The notes beneath the pieces were generated by a model, which was not told where the DNA came from, did not search any database, and was given only the letters and a program-made list of their open reading frames with translations. Shown here one piece after another: positions 1 to 8,190 of a DNA stretch of 64,000 bases. The position numbers were made by a program, and so were the translations under genes. The DNA is from ZC4RG30 sp963777735 (GTDB taxonomy: Bacteria; Pseudomonadota; Gammaproteobacteria; Steroidobacterales; Steroidobacteraceae). Location of the stretch: positions 62,001-126,000 of the forward strand of contig CAVZRQ010000005.1 in the NCBI GenBank assembly GCA_963777735.1, written 5' to 3'. Numbering within the stretch: the first letter of the stretch is position 1; each line of letters begins with the position of its first letter.

Positions 1-271
1 GCTGAACTCCAAGGCGATCAGCTGCTTCCCGAAGCACCGCCATGGCGCTGCGGCGGGAGTGATCCTGTTCTTCACTGCCGCAGCCGCAGCAGCCGGGCCG
101 CTGGCCATGGGCGCAGTGAGCGACGCCTGGGGTGACCCGCGCGCGGGCTTCGTTCTGGCCACGGTGTTCGCATTGCTGCTGCTGGTCGGGCTGCTGTTGA
201 ACTGGCTGCTGGATCCCTCGCGCGCGCGCCTGGAAAGTGAAGACGCTCCGGCGAACCAGTTGTCGCAATGA
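1..271 (+). CDS. MFS transporter, C-terminal end (partial)
   Basis: The reading frame is open from base 2 and runs off the left edge, so only about 89 C-terminal residues are visible. They contain a segment GPLAMGAVSD, which resembles the cytoplasmic loop motif of spinster-like major facilitator transporters, followed by one strongly hydrophobic helix (about FVLATVFALLLLVGLLLNWL) and a short charged tail. The stop codon overlaps the start of the sucrose phosphorylase gene by four bases (ATGA), so the two are translationally coupled. Uptake of a sugar or glycoside for the next enzyme is a reasonable inference, but the substrate cannot be read from this fragment. Confidence 0.7.
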   Translation, partial: LNSKAISCFPKHRHGAAAGVILFFTAAAAAAGPLAMGAVSDAWGDPRAGFVLATVFALLLLVGLLLNWLLDPSRARLESEDAPANQLSQ

Positions 272-1758
272 GGAACGCGGTCCAGCTCATCTGCTATGTC
301 GACCGGCTGGGAGGCACCCTGCCGGGATTGCAGCAGCTGCTGTCCGGTCCGATGAAGGGGCTGTTTGGCGGCGTGCACCTGCTGCCGTTCTTCCATCCCA
401 TCGACGGGGCAGATGCCGGTTTCGATCCGGTGGATCACACACAAGTGGACGAGCGGCTCGGCACCTGGGAGAACGTGCGCCAGCTGGGACAGGACCTGGA
501 TGTGATGGCAGACGTAATCGTCAATCACATGTCCTGCCACTCGCCCCAGTTTCTGGATTATTCCTCGCGCGGCGACAGCAGTCCTTGCGCAGGATTGTTC
601 CTCACCCTCGACAGCGTATTCCCGAGCGGAGCGACCGAGCAGGATCTGCTCGCCATCTATCGACCACGGCCGGGCCTTCCGTTCACGCCGATGACGCTGG
701 CGAACGGCGATCGCCGGCTCTTCTGGACCACTTTCACTTCCGAGCAGATCGACATCGATGTCGCGCATCCCGAGGGCGTGCGTTATCTCGAGAGCATCCT
801 GCAGATCCTCGCGCACAATGGAGTGCGCCTGATCCGTCTGGACGCAGTGGGCTATGCCGTGAAGCGCGCAGGCGGCAGCTGTTTCATGATGGAGGAGACC
901 TTCGACTTCATCCGCGAGTTCAGCGCCCGCGCCCGAACTCACGGATTGCAGGTGCTGGTCGAGATCCACTCGCACCATCAATTGCAGATCGAAATCGCGC
1001 GACAGGTCGACTGGGTCTACGATTTCGCGTTGCCGCCACTGGTGCTGCATGCCTTCTTCTCCGGCAATGCGCAGTACCTGAAGAACTGGATTGCCATCCG
1101 GCCGCACAATGCGCTCAGTGTGCTCGATACGCACGACGGCATAGGCGTCATAGACATCGGGGCCGGAGAAGATCCGCTGATGCACAAAGGACTGGTGCCG
1201 GAAGCCGGCATTGAGCAGCTCGTGCAGCAGATCCATGCCAACAGTCGTGGCGAAAGCCTCCGCGCAACCGGCGCGGCGGCCTCGAATCTCGACCTCTACC
1301 AGGTGAACTGCACTTTCTATGATGCGATCGGCCGTGACGACGTCCGCTACCTGCTTTGTCGTGCGATCCAGTTCTTCCTGCCAGGCATTCCCCAGGTCTA
1401 TTACGTCGGACTGCTGGCCGGTGCGAACGACATGGAACTGCTGGCACGAACCCAGGTCGGCCGGGACATCAACCGGCACCACTACACCCGCGACGAGATC
1501 GGGGAAGCGTTGTCGCAGCCGGTTGTCGGCGATCTTCTGGAACTGATCCGGCTGCGCAATACCCATCCGGCATTCGAGGGCAGTTTCGTCCTGCAGCCAA
1601 CTGCAGCAGAGGTGCTGGATATGGGCTGGAGCAATGGCGCCGCATTTGCCCGCCTGCGGGTGGATCTGCGCACCGGTGAACACCTGATTGAAACCTCGGA
1701 AGGGCTGCCGCTGCGCAAGTTCCAGTTGCTGCAGGTTGCCGCTCCGCTGACTGCATAA
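268..1758 (+). CDS. sucP: Sucrose phosphorylase (GH13 subfamily 18)
   Basis: A 496-residue cytoplasmic GH13 enzyme that converts sucrose and phosphate to glucose-1-phosphate and fructose. The three catalytic acids are in their family contexts: nucleophile Asp192 in RLDAVGYA, acid/base Glu232 in VEIHSHH, and transition-state Asp290 in LDTHDGIG. These are the same residue numbers as in the Bifidobacterium enzyme as I remember it. The segments YRPRPGLPFT, ASNLDLYQVN and GRDINRHHY are also typical of true sucrose phosphorylases. Related GH13_18 members act on sucrose-6-phosphate, glucosylglycerol or glucosylglycerate, so the acceptor is not certain. The start overlaps the transporter stop, implying an uptake-plus-phosphorolysis operon. 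The phosphorolytic cleavage saves one ATP relative to hydrolysis. Confidence 0.9.
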   Translation: MRNAVQLICYVDRLGGTLPGLQQLLSGPMKGLFGGVHLLPFFHPIDGADAGFDPVDHTQVDERLGTWENVRQLGQDLDVMADVIVNHMSCHSPQFLDYSSRGDSSPCAGLFLTLDSVFPSGATEQDLLAIYRPRPGLPFTPMTLANGDRRLFWTTFTSEQIDIDVAHPEGVRYLESILQILAHNGVRLIRLDAVGYAVKRAGGSCFMMEETFDFIREFSARARTHGLQVLVEIHSHHQLQIEIARQVDWVYDFALPPLVLHAFFSGNAQYLKNWIAIRPHNALSVLDTHDGIGVIDIGAGEDPLMHKGLVPEAGIEQLVQQIHANSRGESLRATGAAASNLDLYQVNCTFYDAIGRDDVRYLLCRAIQFFLPGIPQVYYVGLLAGANDMELLARTQVGRDINRHHYTRDEIGEALSQPVVGDLLELIRLRNTHPAFEGSFVLQPTAAEVLDMGWSNGAAFARLRVDLRTGEHLIETSEGLPLRKFQLLQVAAPLTA

Positions 1759-1773
1759 ACGCTGGAGGCCACT

Positions 1774-3330
1774 GTGAATTACCAACGCGATTTCCGAACG
1801 AGCGGCGTCATCTTGCTGCTTGCTGCTGCTGCGTTACCCGCAGCGGCGGCAACGCCCTGCGCCGAACTCTCGAAGTTCACCATGCCGGGTTACGACGTAA
1901 GGATCGAACAGGCGAGAGACCTCGCCGCAGGAGTTCCCGCCGCAGCGCCAAACGCTCCACCGGGTCCGCGTCTGTCATTGCCCGCGCATTGCCGCGTCGA
2001 CGGCGTGCTGGATCCGCGCACGGGCCGCAATGCAAAGCCCTACGCCATCGGTTTCGCCATCGCGATGCCTGTCAACTGGAACGGCCGCTTCTTCTTCCAG
2101 GGTGGAGGAGGGTTGAACGGCTCGGTAAATCCACCGGTGGGGGCGCAGTACGCGGGTGATTCTTCGGCGCTGGCGAGCGGCTTTGCGGTGGTGAGCACGG
2201 ATTCCGGACACAGGAGTTCCGGCTTCGATGCCACCTTCTTCGAAGACCAGGAAGCATCCCTGAACTTTCTCTACCAGGCCGTTGCCAAGGTAACGGTCGT
2301 CGCGAAGGAAGTGGTGTCGAAACACTACGGCCGGCCCGCGCACCATTCCTATTTCGTCGGCTGCTCGACGGGCGGCCGCGAGGCCATGATGATGTCGCAG
2401 CGTTTCCCCACGTATTTCGACGGGATCGTTGCGGGAGCTCCGGCTACGCGCACGGGCTATTCGAACCTCGGGCTGCGCTGGGCCACAACCGCCTTGAATG
2501 AAGTGGCACCGAAGGATGCGCAAGGTCGACCACAGACGAATCTCGCCTTGAGCGAGCAGGACCGCAAGCTCGTCACCGATGGCCTGCTGGCAGCCTGCGA
2601 TGCCAATGACGGCATGAAGGATGGCCTGGTGTTCGCTCCCAGGAGTTGTGGTTTCGATCCGCAGGTGCTGGCCTGCAGGGCGCGAAGACGGCGAGTTGCC
2701 TGAGCACTGCGCAGGTCGCTGCCGTGAAGAAGGTGATGGCGGGGCCCAAGGCCTCCGATGGTCGGCAGGTGTATCCGGGCTACTACTACGACACGGGAAT
2801 CACCAACACGCGTGGTCTCGCTGGCGTGCTGGTGGGGCCCACGATTCCGGAAGGGCCGACGAGCGGCACCAGCATGAATGTCGATGCCGAGGCTGCGCGT
2901 GCGCATGATGGGCGCTCCATGGCCGGTGACACCAATGCGTGGACCAACCTCAGCAGCTTCCAGGGGCGCGGTGGCAAGCTGCTGTTCTTTCACGGCGTGA
3001 GTGATCCCTGGTTCTCCGCCCAGGAAACCGTGCAGTACTACGATCGCCTCGCTGTCGACAATGCGCCGGTGCCCATCCAGGACTGGAGTCGGCTGTTCCT
3101 CGTGCCGGGCATGGGACATTGCAGCGGCGGCGACCACACCCTGGACCGCTTCAACATGGTGGACGCGGTCGTCAACTGGGTGGAGAACGGGCGCGCACCT
3201 GAACGAGATTCTCGCAACTGGCGCGAGCATGCCGGGAGAAAGCCGCCCGCTGTGTCCGCATCCAGCCCATCCGCATTACAATGGCAGTGGCGACGCAAGG
3301 AACGCGGCGAATTACAGCTGCCGCGAATGA
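1774..3330 (+). pseudogene. Tannase/feruloyl esterase family gene with two frameshifts
   Basis: The start GTG at 1774 gives a signal peptide (hydrophobic run ending AAAAT) and a tannase-family secreted esterase. The nucleophile sits in GCSTGG, the acid in HGVSDPW and the histidine in GMGHCSGG, so the family CS-D-HC catalytic set is complete. The coding frame changes twice. Near 2675-2682 it moves from frame 1 to frame 3, as if one base were missing after the codons for LACR. Near 3198-3202 it returns to frame 1, as if one G were extra before NEILATGAS. The stop TGA is at 3328-3330. The two indels compensate and every family motif is retained. This fits either a recent pseudogene or two sequencing errors. 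The intact paralogue at 4559-6187 on the other strand shows the same architecture. Confidence 0.8.
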
Positions 3331-3350
3331 TGGTCCGCCAGGAGAATCCA

Positions 3351-3758
3351 ATGAGAATCAATATCAAGACGCCCGTGGTGCTGGTAGCAGTACTCGGCGC
3401 AATGTTCAGTGCAATGGCCGTCGCGCATCACTCGTTTGCGGTGTTTTTCGACAACGATGTGGGGCTTGTATCGGTGCGCGGCAAGGTAACGGAGTTCAAC
3501 TTCAAGAACCCGCACGGAGTGATCCGTGTGGAGGTGAAGGAGAAGGACGGCAAGGTGGTGGAGTGGAAGGCGGAGACGAACTCGCCGTCGATTCTGGAGC
3601 GCCGCGGCTGGAAGAAAGACAGCCTGAAGATCGGGGATGAGATCGTTCTGGAAGGCTGGCGGGCGCGCGATGGGAAGAACTACATGCGCATGCGCAAGGT
3701 GACCATGGGCGATGGGACGCCGGTGGGCATTCCCTTTGAATCGATGGAGGTAAGGTGA
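3351..3758 (+). CDS. DUF6152 family periplasmic protein
   Basis: A 135-residue protein starting at ATG 3351, eight bases after a GGAGA Shine-Dalgarno sequence. An N-terminal signal peptide ends near AMA-VAHHSF. The mature part starts with the AHHSF(A)xxFD signature of DUF6152, followed by an OB-like beta-rich region (VRGKVTEFNFKNPHGVIRVEV) and a GWRARDGKNYMRMRKVTMGDG stretch split over two strands. The function of the family is unknown. It follows the tannase-type gene and overlaps the next gene by four bases (GTGA), so the two are probably co-translated. In related bacteria this family is commonly next to the hypothetical encoded downstream, which suggests that they act together in the periplasm. 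Confidence 0.75.
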   Translation: MRINIKTPVVLVAVLGAMFSAMAVAHHSFAVFFDNDVGLVSVRGKVTEFNFKNPHGVIRVEVKEKDGKVVEWKAETNSPSILERRGWKKDSLKIGDEIVLEGWRARDGKNYMRMRKVTMGDGTPVGIPFESMEVR

Positions 3759-4522
3759 GCCTCGGCGCGGTGGCGCGCAACACGCGGAGCGTTGCACTCA
3801 CGCTGCTGGCCTGCGTGGCGTTTGGCCAGGGCGCAGCGGCTGCCGAAGCGGCAAGACCGAACCTCTCGGGGTTCTGGATGCTCGCGGGCGGCGCGCCGAT
3901 CGAAGACCCGGCGCTGAAGGCGAAGATCTCCCCGGGCACGGTGATCCTTGCGGATACCGGCGCGGTGGAGTTCCCGCTGAAGGAGTACGGCGGCCTGAAG
4001 CTCACCCCGGCCGCGGAGGCCGCAGTGAAGGCGTGGAGCCCGGAGGAGGAGATGTCGGTGGCCAATGCCTGCCGCATCCCCTCGATCATCTATGCGATGC
4101 AGGGGCCGTTCCCGATCGAGATCTTCCAGGGCACGGAGCTGACGGTGATCCGGCTGGAGTACTTCGACATGGCGCGGGTGATCTTCACCGATGGTCGCAA
4201 GCACCAGCCGGCCGGAGCGCCGGTGACGAAGGTGGGCAACTCGATTGGCCACTGGGAGGGAGACACCCTGGTGGTGGAGACGATCCACCTGAAGGAAGCG
4301 ACGATCACGAACAACGGACTCTCGCACGGCGACAAGGTGAAGGTGACCGAGCGGTTCAAGCTGTCTGCGGATGGCAAGAAGCTGCTGGCGACGCAGGAGT
4401 TCGAGGATCCGGAGATGCTGCAGAACAAGGGCGTGCGGTTCATCACGTGGAACCGTGTGGAAGGGGATCACGTGCACGCCTACGACTGCGATCCCTCGTT
4501 CGCGGAGAACTACGCGAAGTAA
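3755..4522 (+). CDS. Conserved periplasmic hypothetical protein
   Basis: A 255-residue protein with a GTG start at 3755 overlapping the previous stop. A signal peptide ends around GAAAAEAARP. Conserved-looking features are PNLSGFW at the mature N-terminus, PFPIEIFQG, a MARVIFTDGR segment and NSIGHWEGDTLVVET. The same order of motifs (PDFTGVW, PMEIIQ, RRVYFGDR, GKWEGDVLVVET) occurs in the protein at 48271-48993, so the two are paralogues. No catalytic signature is recognised and no function is proposed beyond a secreted beta-rich protein associated with DUF6152. A perfect hairpin follows the stop codon. Confidence 0.6.
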   Translation: MSLGAVARNTRSVALTLLACVAFGQGAAAAEAARPNLSGFWMLAGGAPIEDPALKAKISPGTVILADTGAVEFPLKEYGGLKLTPAAEAAVKAWSPEEEMSVANACRIPSIIYAMQGPFPIEIFQGTELTVIRLEYFDMARVIFTDGRKHQPAGAPVTKVGNSIGHWEGDTLVVETIHLKEATITNNGLSHGDKVKVTERFKLSADGKKLLATQEFEDPEMLQNKGVRFITWNRVEGDHVHAYDCDPSFAENYAK

Positions 4523-4528
4523 GACCAT

Positions 4529-4552
4529 GGGGCTGCCGATGACGGCAGCCCC
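4529..4552. terminator. Hairpin between convergent genes
   Basis: A perfect 10-bp stem (GGGGCTGCCG / CGGCAGCCCC) with an ATGA loop lies in the 36-bp gap between the convergent stops at 4522 and 4559. There is no T-run on either side, so it is a strong hairpin acting as a possible bidirectional terminator or transcript-end stabiliser rather than a textbook intrinsic terminator. Confidence 0.55.
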
Positions 4553-4558
4553 CTCGAT

Positions 4559-6187
4559 TCAGCGGCAGGAAAAGCTGGCGTGGTCTTTCACGTCGCCGCC
4601 GTCATAGCGTGCCACTTTCGGAAACGGGCAAAGCGGGCGGGTGGTTTCGGGGAAGGCCCTGCCGGAGGCCACTACGCGATCGGGTGCCTGTCCCTTCTCC
4701 ACCCAGTTCTGGATCGTGGTCAGCATGTCGAACTGGTCTGTGGACTGGCCGCCATTGCAATGCAACATGCCAGGAATCAGGAACAGGCGAGCCCAATCCA
4801 CCGGACCTGCGGCCGTGCGCGGTGAGAGTTGTTCGTACCACGACGTCAGTGCGCCGGTCGCCATCGCCTGGTCTGAAAGTCCGTGATACACGATCATCTT
4901 GCCGCCGCGGCCGGCGAAAGTGCTGTGCAACGAGGCTACTGGATCATTGATCGCGGCGGTTTCGTAGGTGCGGACCATATCCCGGTCAAAGTTGAACTTG
5001 AGCGGGTCAAGAGCGGGATCTGGCGGCGTCATGGCAAACTCACGCAGCGTGTCACGACCCAGAGACCCATTTGCCGGCCCACTGGTGGCCGAGCCCAGAT
5101 GCATCGAGCGCCAGGCTGGCGCTGCGATACCGGTGTCGTAGGGGTAACTTCCATAGAGTGATTCGCCACGCGAGTTGCGGGCGCCGCCCATGATGTCCCG
5201 CAAGCCATCGGCCTGTACGGGAGTCAGGCATTGCGGCGCGCCCGGTGCACCGGCCTTGCCGCAGACCTGGTTGCGCGGATCGAACTTGCAGGCCTGGAAA
5301 TCATTGATCATGCCGTCGCGCAGGCCATCGAGCGCATCACACTGCTGCACCACGGCATCGGCAATCCCCTTCAGCTGCGCATCGGTGAACGCCTCGTGCG
5401 TCAACGGCTTTCCGGATGCATCTTTCGGTGCGATGCGCGTGACGGTCTGCAGACTCCAGACCTGGTTCGCGGCAATGCGGGTGAGGTTGAACGACGGATT
5501 GCCCGCCACCACGCCATCGAACTCCAGCGGCAGGCGTTGCGCCGCCATCATGGCTTCGCGACCACCCGTTGAGCAGCCCATGTAATAGGAGTAATCCGGC
5601 TTCTTGCCGTAGTACTGCTGCAGCAGGCCCTTGGCTTCGCGGCTGGAACGCGCGACTGCCATGAACGCAAAGTCGAGCTTGGCCTGCTGGTCTGCGCCAA
5701 AACGTGCGTCGATGGAGCTGCGACCTCGATGGCCACTGTCTGTCGTCACCACGGCAAAGCCGCGGTTCAGGGCAGAGGTGAAACCCCCGACATTTCCCAT
5801 TGCGGGGAGCAGCACGCCATTGAGCCCGCCACCGCCCTGGAACAGCAGACGCTGATTCCAGTTGGCAGGCATGCGCACTTCGATGCTGGTTCCGTAGCGC
5901 ATGCCTTCGATGCCCGAGGGGCGCGCGTCGAAGGTGGCTCTGAACAGACAATGCGCGGGTACTTCGACGGTGGCGCCAGCTGGCCCTGACGGCATCCGAC
6001 CGGCCGCAACCCAATCCGTGGTATCGATCTGATACCCCGGTGCGGCTAGAGCCTGCAATGCAGTGCAGTTCTTCGAGTCGGGGGCGGATCCAGCCGGTGG
6101 CTGCTGGGCATGAACAGGGGATACGAGCAATGCCGCGGAAATCGCAAGCGTCTTGCTGCAGAAGTCGCGAACAGGTCGAGTCGGCAT
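4559..6187 (-). CDS. Tannase/feruloyl esterase family secreted hydrolase
   Basis: A 542-residue protein with a signal peptide ending at VHAQQ. It belongs to the tannase family (alpha/beta hydrolases cleaving gallate, ferulate or related aromatic esters). The catalytic set is visible: Cys205-Ser206 in GCSTGG, Asp439 in HGLSDQ and His476-Cys477 in MLHCNGG, giving the CS-D-HC motif in which the two cysteines form a disulfide linking the serine and histidine loops. The lid-like insertion between about 285 and 425 is cysteine-containing, as expected. The start is preceded by a GGGGAGAA ribosome site. It is an intact homologue of the frameshifted gene at 1774-3330. Substrate preference (tannin, feruloyl, MHET-like or another ester) cannot be assigned. 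Confidence 0.85.
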   Translation of the reverse strand: MPTRPVRDFCSKTLAISAALLVSPVHAQQPPAGSAPDSKNCTALQALAAPGYQIDTTDWVAAGRMPSGPAGATVEVPAHCLFRATFDARPSGIEGMRYGTSIEVRMPANWNQRLLFQGGGGLNGVLLPAMGNVGGFTSALNRGFAVVTTDSGHRGRSSIDARFGADQQAKLDFAFMAVARSSREAKGLLQQYYGKKPDYSYYMGCSTGGREAMMAAQRLPLEFDGVVAGNPSFNLTRIAANQVWSLQTVTRIAPKDASGKPLTHEAFTDAQLKGIADAVVQQCDALDGLRDGMINDFQACKFDPRNQVCGKAGAPGAPQCLTPVQADGLRDIMGGARNSRGESLYGSYPYDTGIAAPAWRSMHLGSATSGPANGSLGRDTLREFAMTPPDPALDPLKFNFDRDMVRTYETAAINDPVASLHSTFAGRGGKMIVYHGLSDQAMATGALTSWYEQLSPRTAAGPVDWARLFLIPGMLHCNGGQSTDQFDMLTTIQNWVEKGQAPDRVVASGRAFPETTRPLCPFPKVARYDGGDVKDHASFSCR

Positions 6188-6218
6188 GACAGTTCTCCCC
6201 CAATTTCTGGTTTATTTG

Positions 6219-6232
6219 TGCAAACGATTGTA
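6219..6232. promoter_or_regulatory. Candidate LacI-type operator over esterase promoter
   Basis: TGCAAACGATTGTA is an imperfect palindrome centred on CG, the form of many LacI/GalR-family operators. Its right half contains ATTGTA, which on the minus strand reads TACAAT, a plausible -10 element 40 bp upstream of the esterase start at 6187. No LacI-family regulator is encoded in this window, so the assignment rests on pattern only. Confidence 0.3.
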
Positions 6233-6273
6233 TTACACGTTGCAGAGTTGGCGCAGCAAATGGCGGGCGGGAT

Positions 6274-6615
6274 TCACTGCTCGGCGCACGTTTCCTCGCC
6301 GGTTGCCGGTTTGTGCTGCAGCTGCATCTTGAGTGTTTCGATTTCTTCGATGAGGTCCAGCACCAGCGCGACTCCGGGTGCGCCGAGATGCAGTTCGCGC
6401 ACCAGCCGGATGGCTTTGCGTGCGCGCAGCAGCACTGCGCCGTCAAAACGCCATTGGTCAGGCGTATCGCCTTGCGGTGCGAGCGCGCCTTCCAGCACCA
6501 GTGTTTCCAGCAACGCAGGTTCCGCGCCACAGGCGCGGCTCAGATCCTGCAGCGAGAACTGCAATTCCGTCTCGACGATCACGGCATGGATGGCGGAGCC
6601 TTCGGTGGCGTTCAT
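6274..6615 (-). CDS. cbpM: CbpM chaperone modulator
   Basis: A 113-residue MerR-like helical protein matching the CbpM family, which binds the J domain of CbpA and inhibits its co-chaperone activity. The start was chosen at ATG 6615 because a strong AGGAGG lies just upstream (6625-6630), inside the end of cbpA, and only four bases separate the two genes. A longer in-frame extension reaching back into cbpA is not needed. The helix pattern VETELQFSLQDLSRACG followed by an acidic amphipathic segment LVLDLIEEIETLK fits the family. It is the last gene of the tal-ackA-xfp-pduL-cbpA-cbpM run. Confidence 0.8.
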   Translation of the reverse strand: MNATEGSAIHAVIVETELQFSLQDLSRACGAEPALLETLVLEGALAPQGDTPDQWRFDGAVLLRARKAIRLVRELHLGAPGVALVLDLIEEIETLKMQLQHKPATGEETCAEQ

Positions 6616-6619
6616 GGTT

Positions 6620-7567
6620 TCAGCCCTCCTGTGCAGCGCGTGGATTGAAGTCGGCAAAACTCGCGGCCAACGCGCGATAGGCCGCCTTCGTGGCTTCATC
6701 GCTGGCGGGGGGCAGCGCAACCGCCAAGATGGCATACAGATCGCCGGGCGGTGAACCTGGCAGACCCTTGCCCTTGAGGCGCAGCCGGCGACCAGAGGGT
6801 GAGCCGGGTGGCACAGTCAACTGCACGCTGCCGTCGGGTGTCGGCACGGTGACTGTTGTTCCGAGGGCTGCTTCCCAGGGCGCTACCGGCAGATCCACAT
6901 GGATATCTCGCCCGTCGACGCGGAACAGTTTGTGCGGACTGAAGTGCACTTCGAGATAAAGATCGCCAGCTGGCCCCGAGCCGTGTCCGGGGCCGCCTTG
7001 CCCCTTGAGGCGGAGATGTTGTCCGTCGCGGACACCTTTCGGAATATTCACTTCGAGCTGTCGGGACTGCAGGGCAGGTCGGCCCTGTGCGTCGTGAACT
7101 GGCACCTGCAGAGAGATGGTCCGCCGGCCGCCGCGATAGGAATCGAGCAGGTCGACCTGTACTTTCGCATGATGGTCAGTGCCGGCGGCATTCATCGCAC
7201 CGCGTGCGTCGCGCCTGCCTGCGCCGGCACGCCCGAACAATGCCTCGAAAAAATCGCTGTGGCCGACATCAGGTCCTGCGCCTGCGCCATCGCTGAATTC
7301 GAATCCACTGTTCCAGCCAGGTGGTGGGCGAAACTCCTGCGCGCCTCCATGCTGGCTGCCGACCGCGTCATAGGCAGCGCGTTTCTCCGGATCCTTGAGC
7401 GCCTCGTAGGCTTCGGCAACCTCCTTGAACTGCGATTCCGCATCCACTTCCTTGCTCACATCCGGATGGTATTTGCGGGCGAGCTTGCGATAGGCCCGCT
7501 TGATGTCTTCCTGCGATGCAGTCTTGTCCACGCCCAGCCTGGCGTAGTAATCCTTGAACTCCATCAT
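6620..7567 (-). CDS. cbpA: CbpA, DnaJ-like co-chaperone
   Basis: A 315-residue class B J-domain protein. The J domain is at residues 5-70 with the HPD tripeptide at 34-36 that stimulates DnaK ATPase. It is followed by a Gly/Phe-rich linker (about 80-120) and two beta-rich C-terminal substrate-binding domains. The zinc-finger CxxCxGxG repeats of true DnaJ are absent, which separates CbpA from DnaJ. The start overlaps the pduL stop by four bases (ATGA), and cbpM follows directly, the standard cbpA-cbpM arrangement. Its attachment to a phosphoketolase operon is unusual and suggests expression under the same stress or stationary-phase conditions. Confidence 0.9.
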   Translation of the reverse strand: MMEFKDYYARLGVDKTASQEDIKRAYRKLARKYHPDVSKEVDAESQFKEVAEAYEALKDPEKRAAYDAVGSQHGGAQEFRPPPGWNSGFEFSDGAGAGPDVGHSDFFEALFGRAGAGRRDARGAMNAAGTDHHAKVQVDLLDSYRGGRRTISLQVPVHDAQGRPALQSRQLEVNIPKGVRDGQHLRLKGQGGPGHGSGPAGDLYLEVHFSPHKLFRVDGRDIHVDLPVAPWEAALGTTVTVPTPDGSVQLTVPPGSPSGRRLRLKGKGLPGSPPGDLYAILAVALPPASDEATKAAYRALAASFADFNPRAAQEG

Positions 7568-8190
7568 TCCTCCCGTCTGGCGGGAGCCAGCAGAGTGGCA
7601 GTCGTGCCAGGGCCGATGGCCGCGGCATTGCCTTCGTCTGTGTCCAGATGCAGCTCAGTCCGGTAATCAGGCGAGACGCGCACGACCACGTCCTCGAAGA
7701 TCAGGTCGCGACCATCACTGTCGATGGCCACTGCGACGACATCATGTTCCTTTATGCCAAGGTGCAGTGCATCGGCGGGGCTCGCATGAATGTGGCGGCG
7801 TGCCAGGATGACTCCATGGGGCAGTTCCACGCGACCCGCCGGGCCCTCCAGCACAATACCCGGCGTATCGTGCAGGTCTCCTGAGGTGCGCAGTTGCGGC
7901 TTGAGGCCCAGGTGCATGGCATCGCTGCGCGCGAGCTCGATCTGGTCCGCCTGCCGTGGTGGTCCGAGAACCCGAACATGACCCAGCATTCCCTGCGGCC
8001 CTATCAGCGTGATGGTTTCCTCAGCCGCGAACTCGTGCGGCTGCGACAGCTCCCGCGCCGGGCGCAGGACATGTCCTGGACCGAACAACCGGTCGATGGT
8101 GGTCTGCGTGAGATGGGCATGCCGTGCAGACACGGCAACCGGAATGCGCAAGCCTGGATCGGGAAGGCGCATCGAGTCGGGATCACGCAT
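7564..8190 (-). CDS. pduL: PduL-type phosphate acyltransferase
   Basis: A 208-residue protein of the PduL family, which interconverts acyl-phosphate and acyl-CoA and is unrelated in sequence to Pta. The two PduL halves carry the metal-binding histidine motifs VSARHAHLT near the N-terminus and ARRHIHASP in the middle, and the C-terminus has ELHLDTDEGNAA. There is no microcompartment encapsulation peptide ahead of the domain, so a housekeeping cytosolic phosphotransacetylase is more likely than a propanediol microcompartment enzyme. It overlaps phosphoketolase by eight bases, placing it as the enzyme that converts phosphoketolase-derived acetyl-phosphate to acetyl-CoA. Confidence 0.85.
   Translation of the reverse strand: MRDPDSMRLPDPGLRIPVAVSARHAHLTQTTIDRLFGPGHVLRPARELSQPHEFAAEETITLIGPQGMLGHVRVLGPPRQADQIELARSDAMHLGLKPQLRTSGDLHDTPGIVLEGPAGRVELPHGVILARRHIHASPADALHLGIKEHDVVAVAIDSDGRDLIFEDVVVRVSPDYRTELHLDTDEGNAAAIGPGTTATLLAPARREE

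Noticed and set aside
7564..8190. Propanediol-utilisation microcompartment
   Set aside because: PduL is the only such gene. There are no shell proteins, and the protein lacks an N-terminal encapsulation extension.
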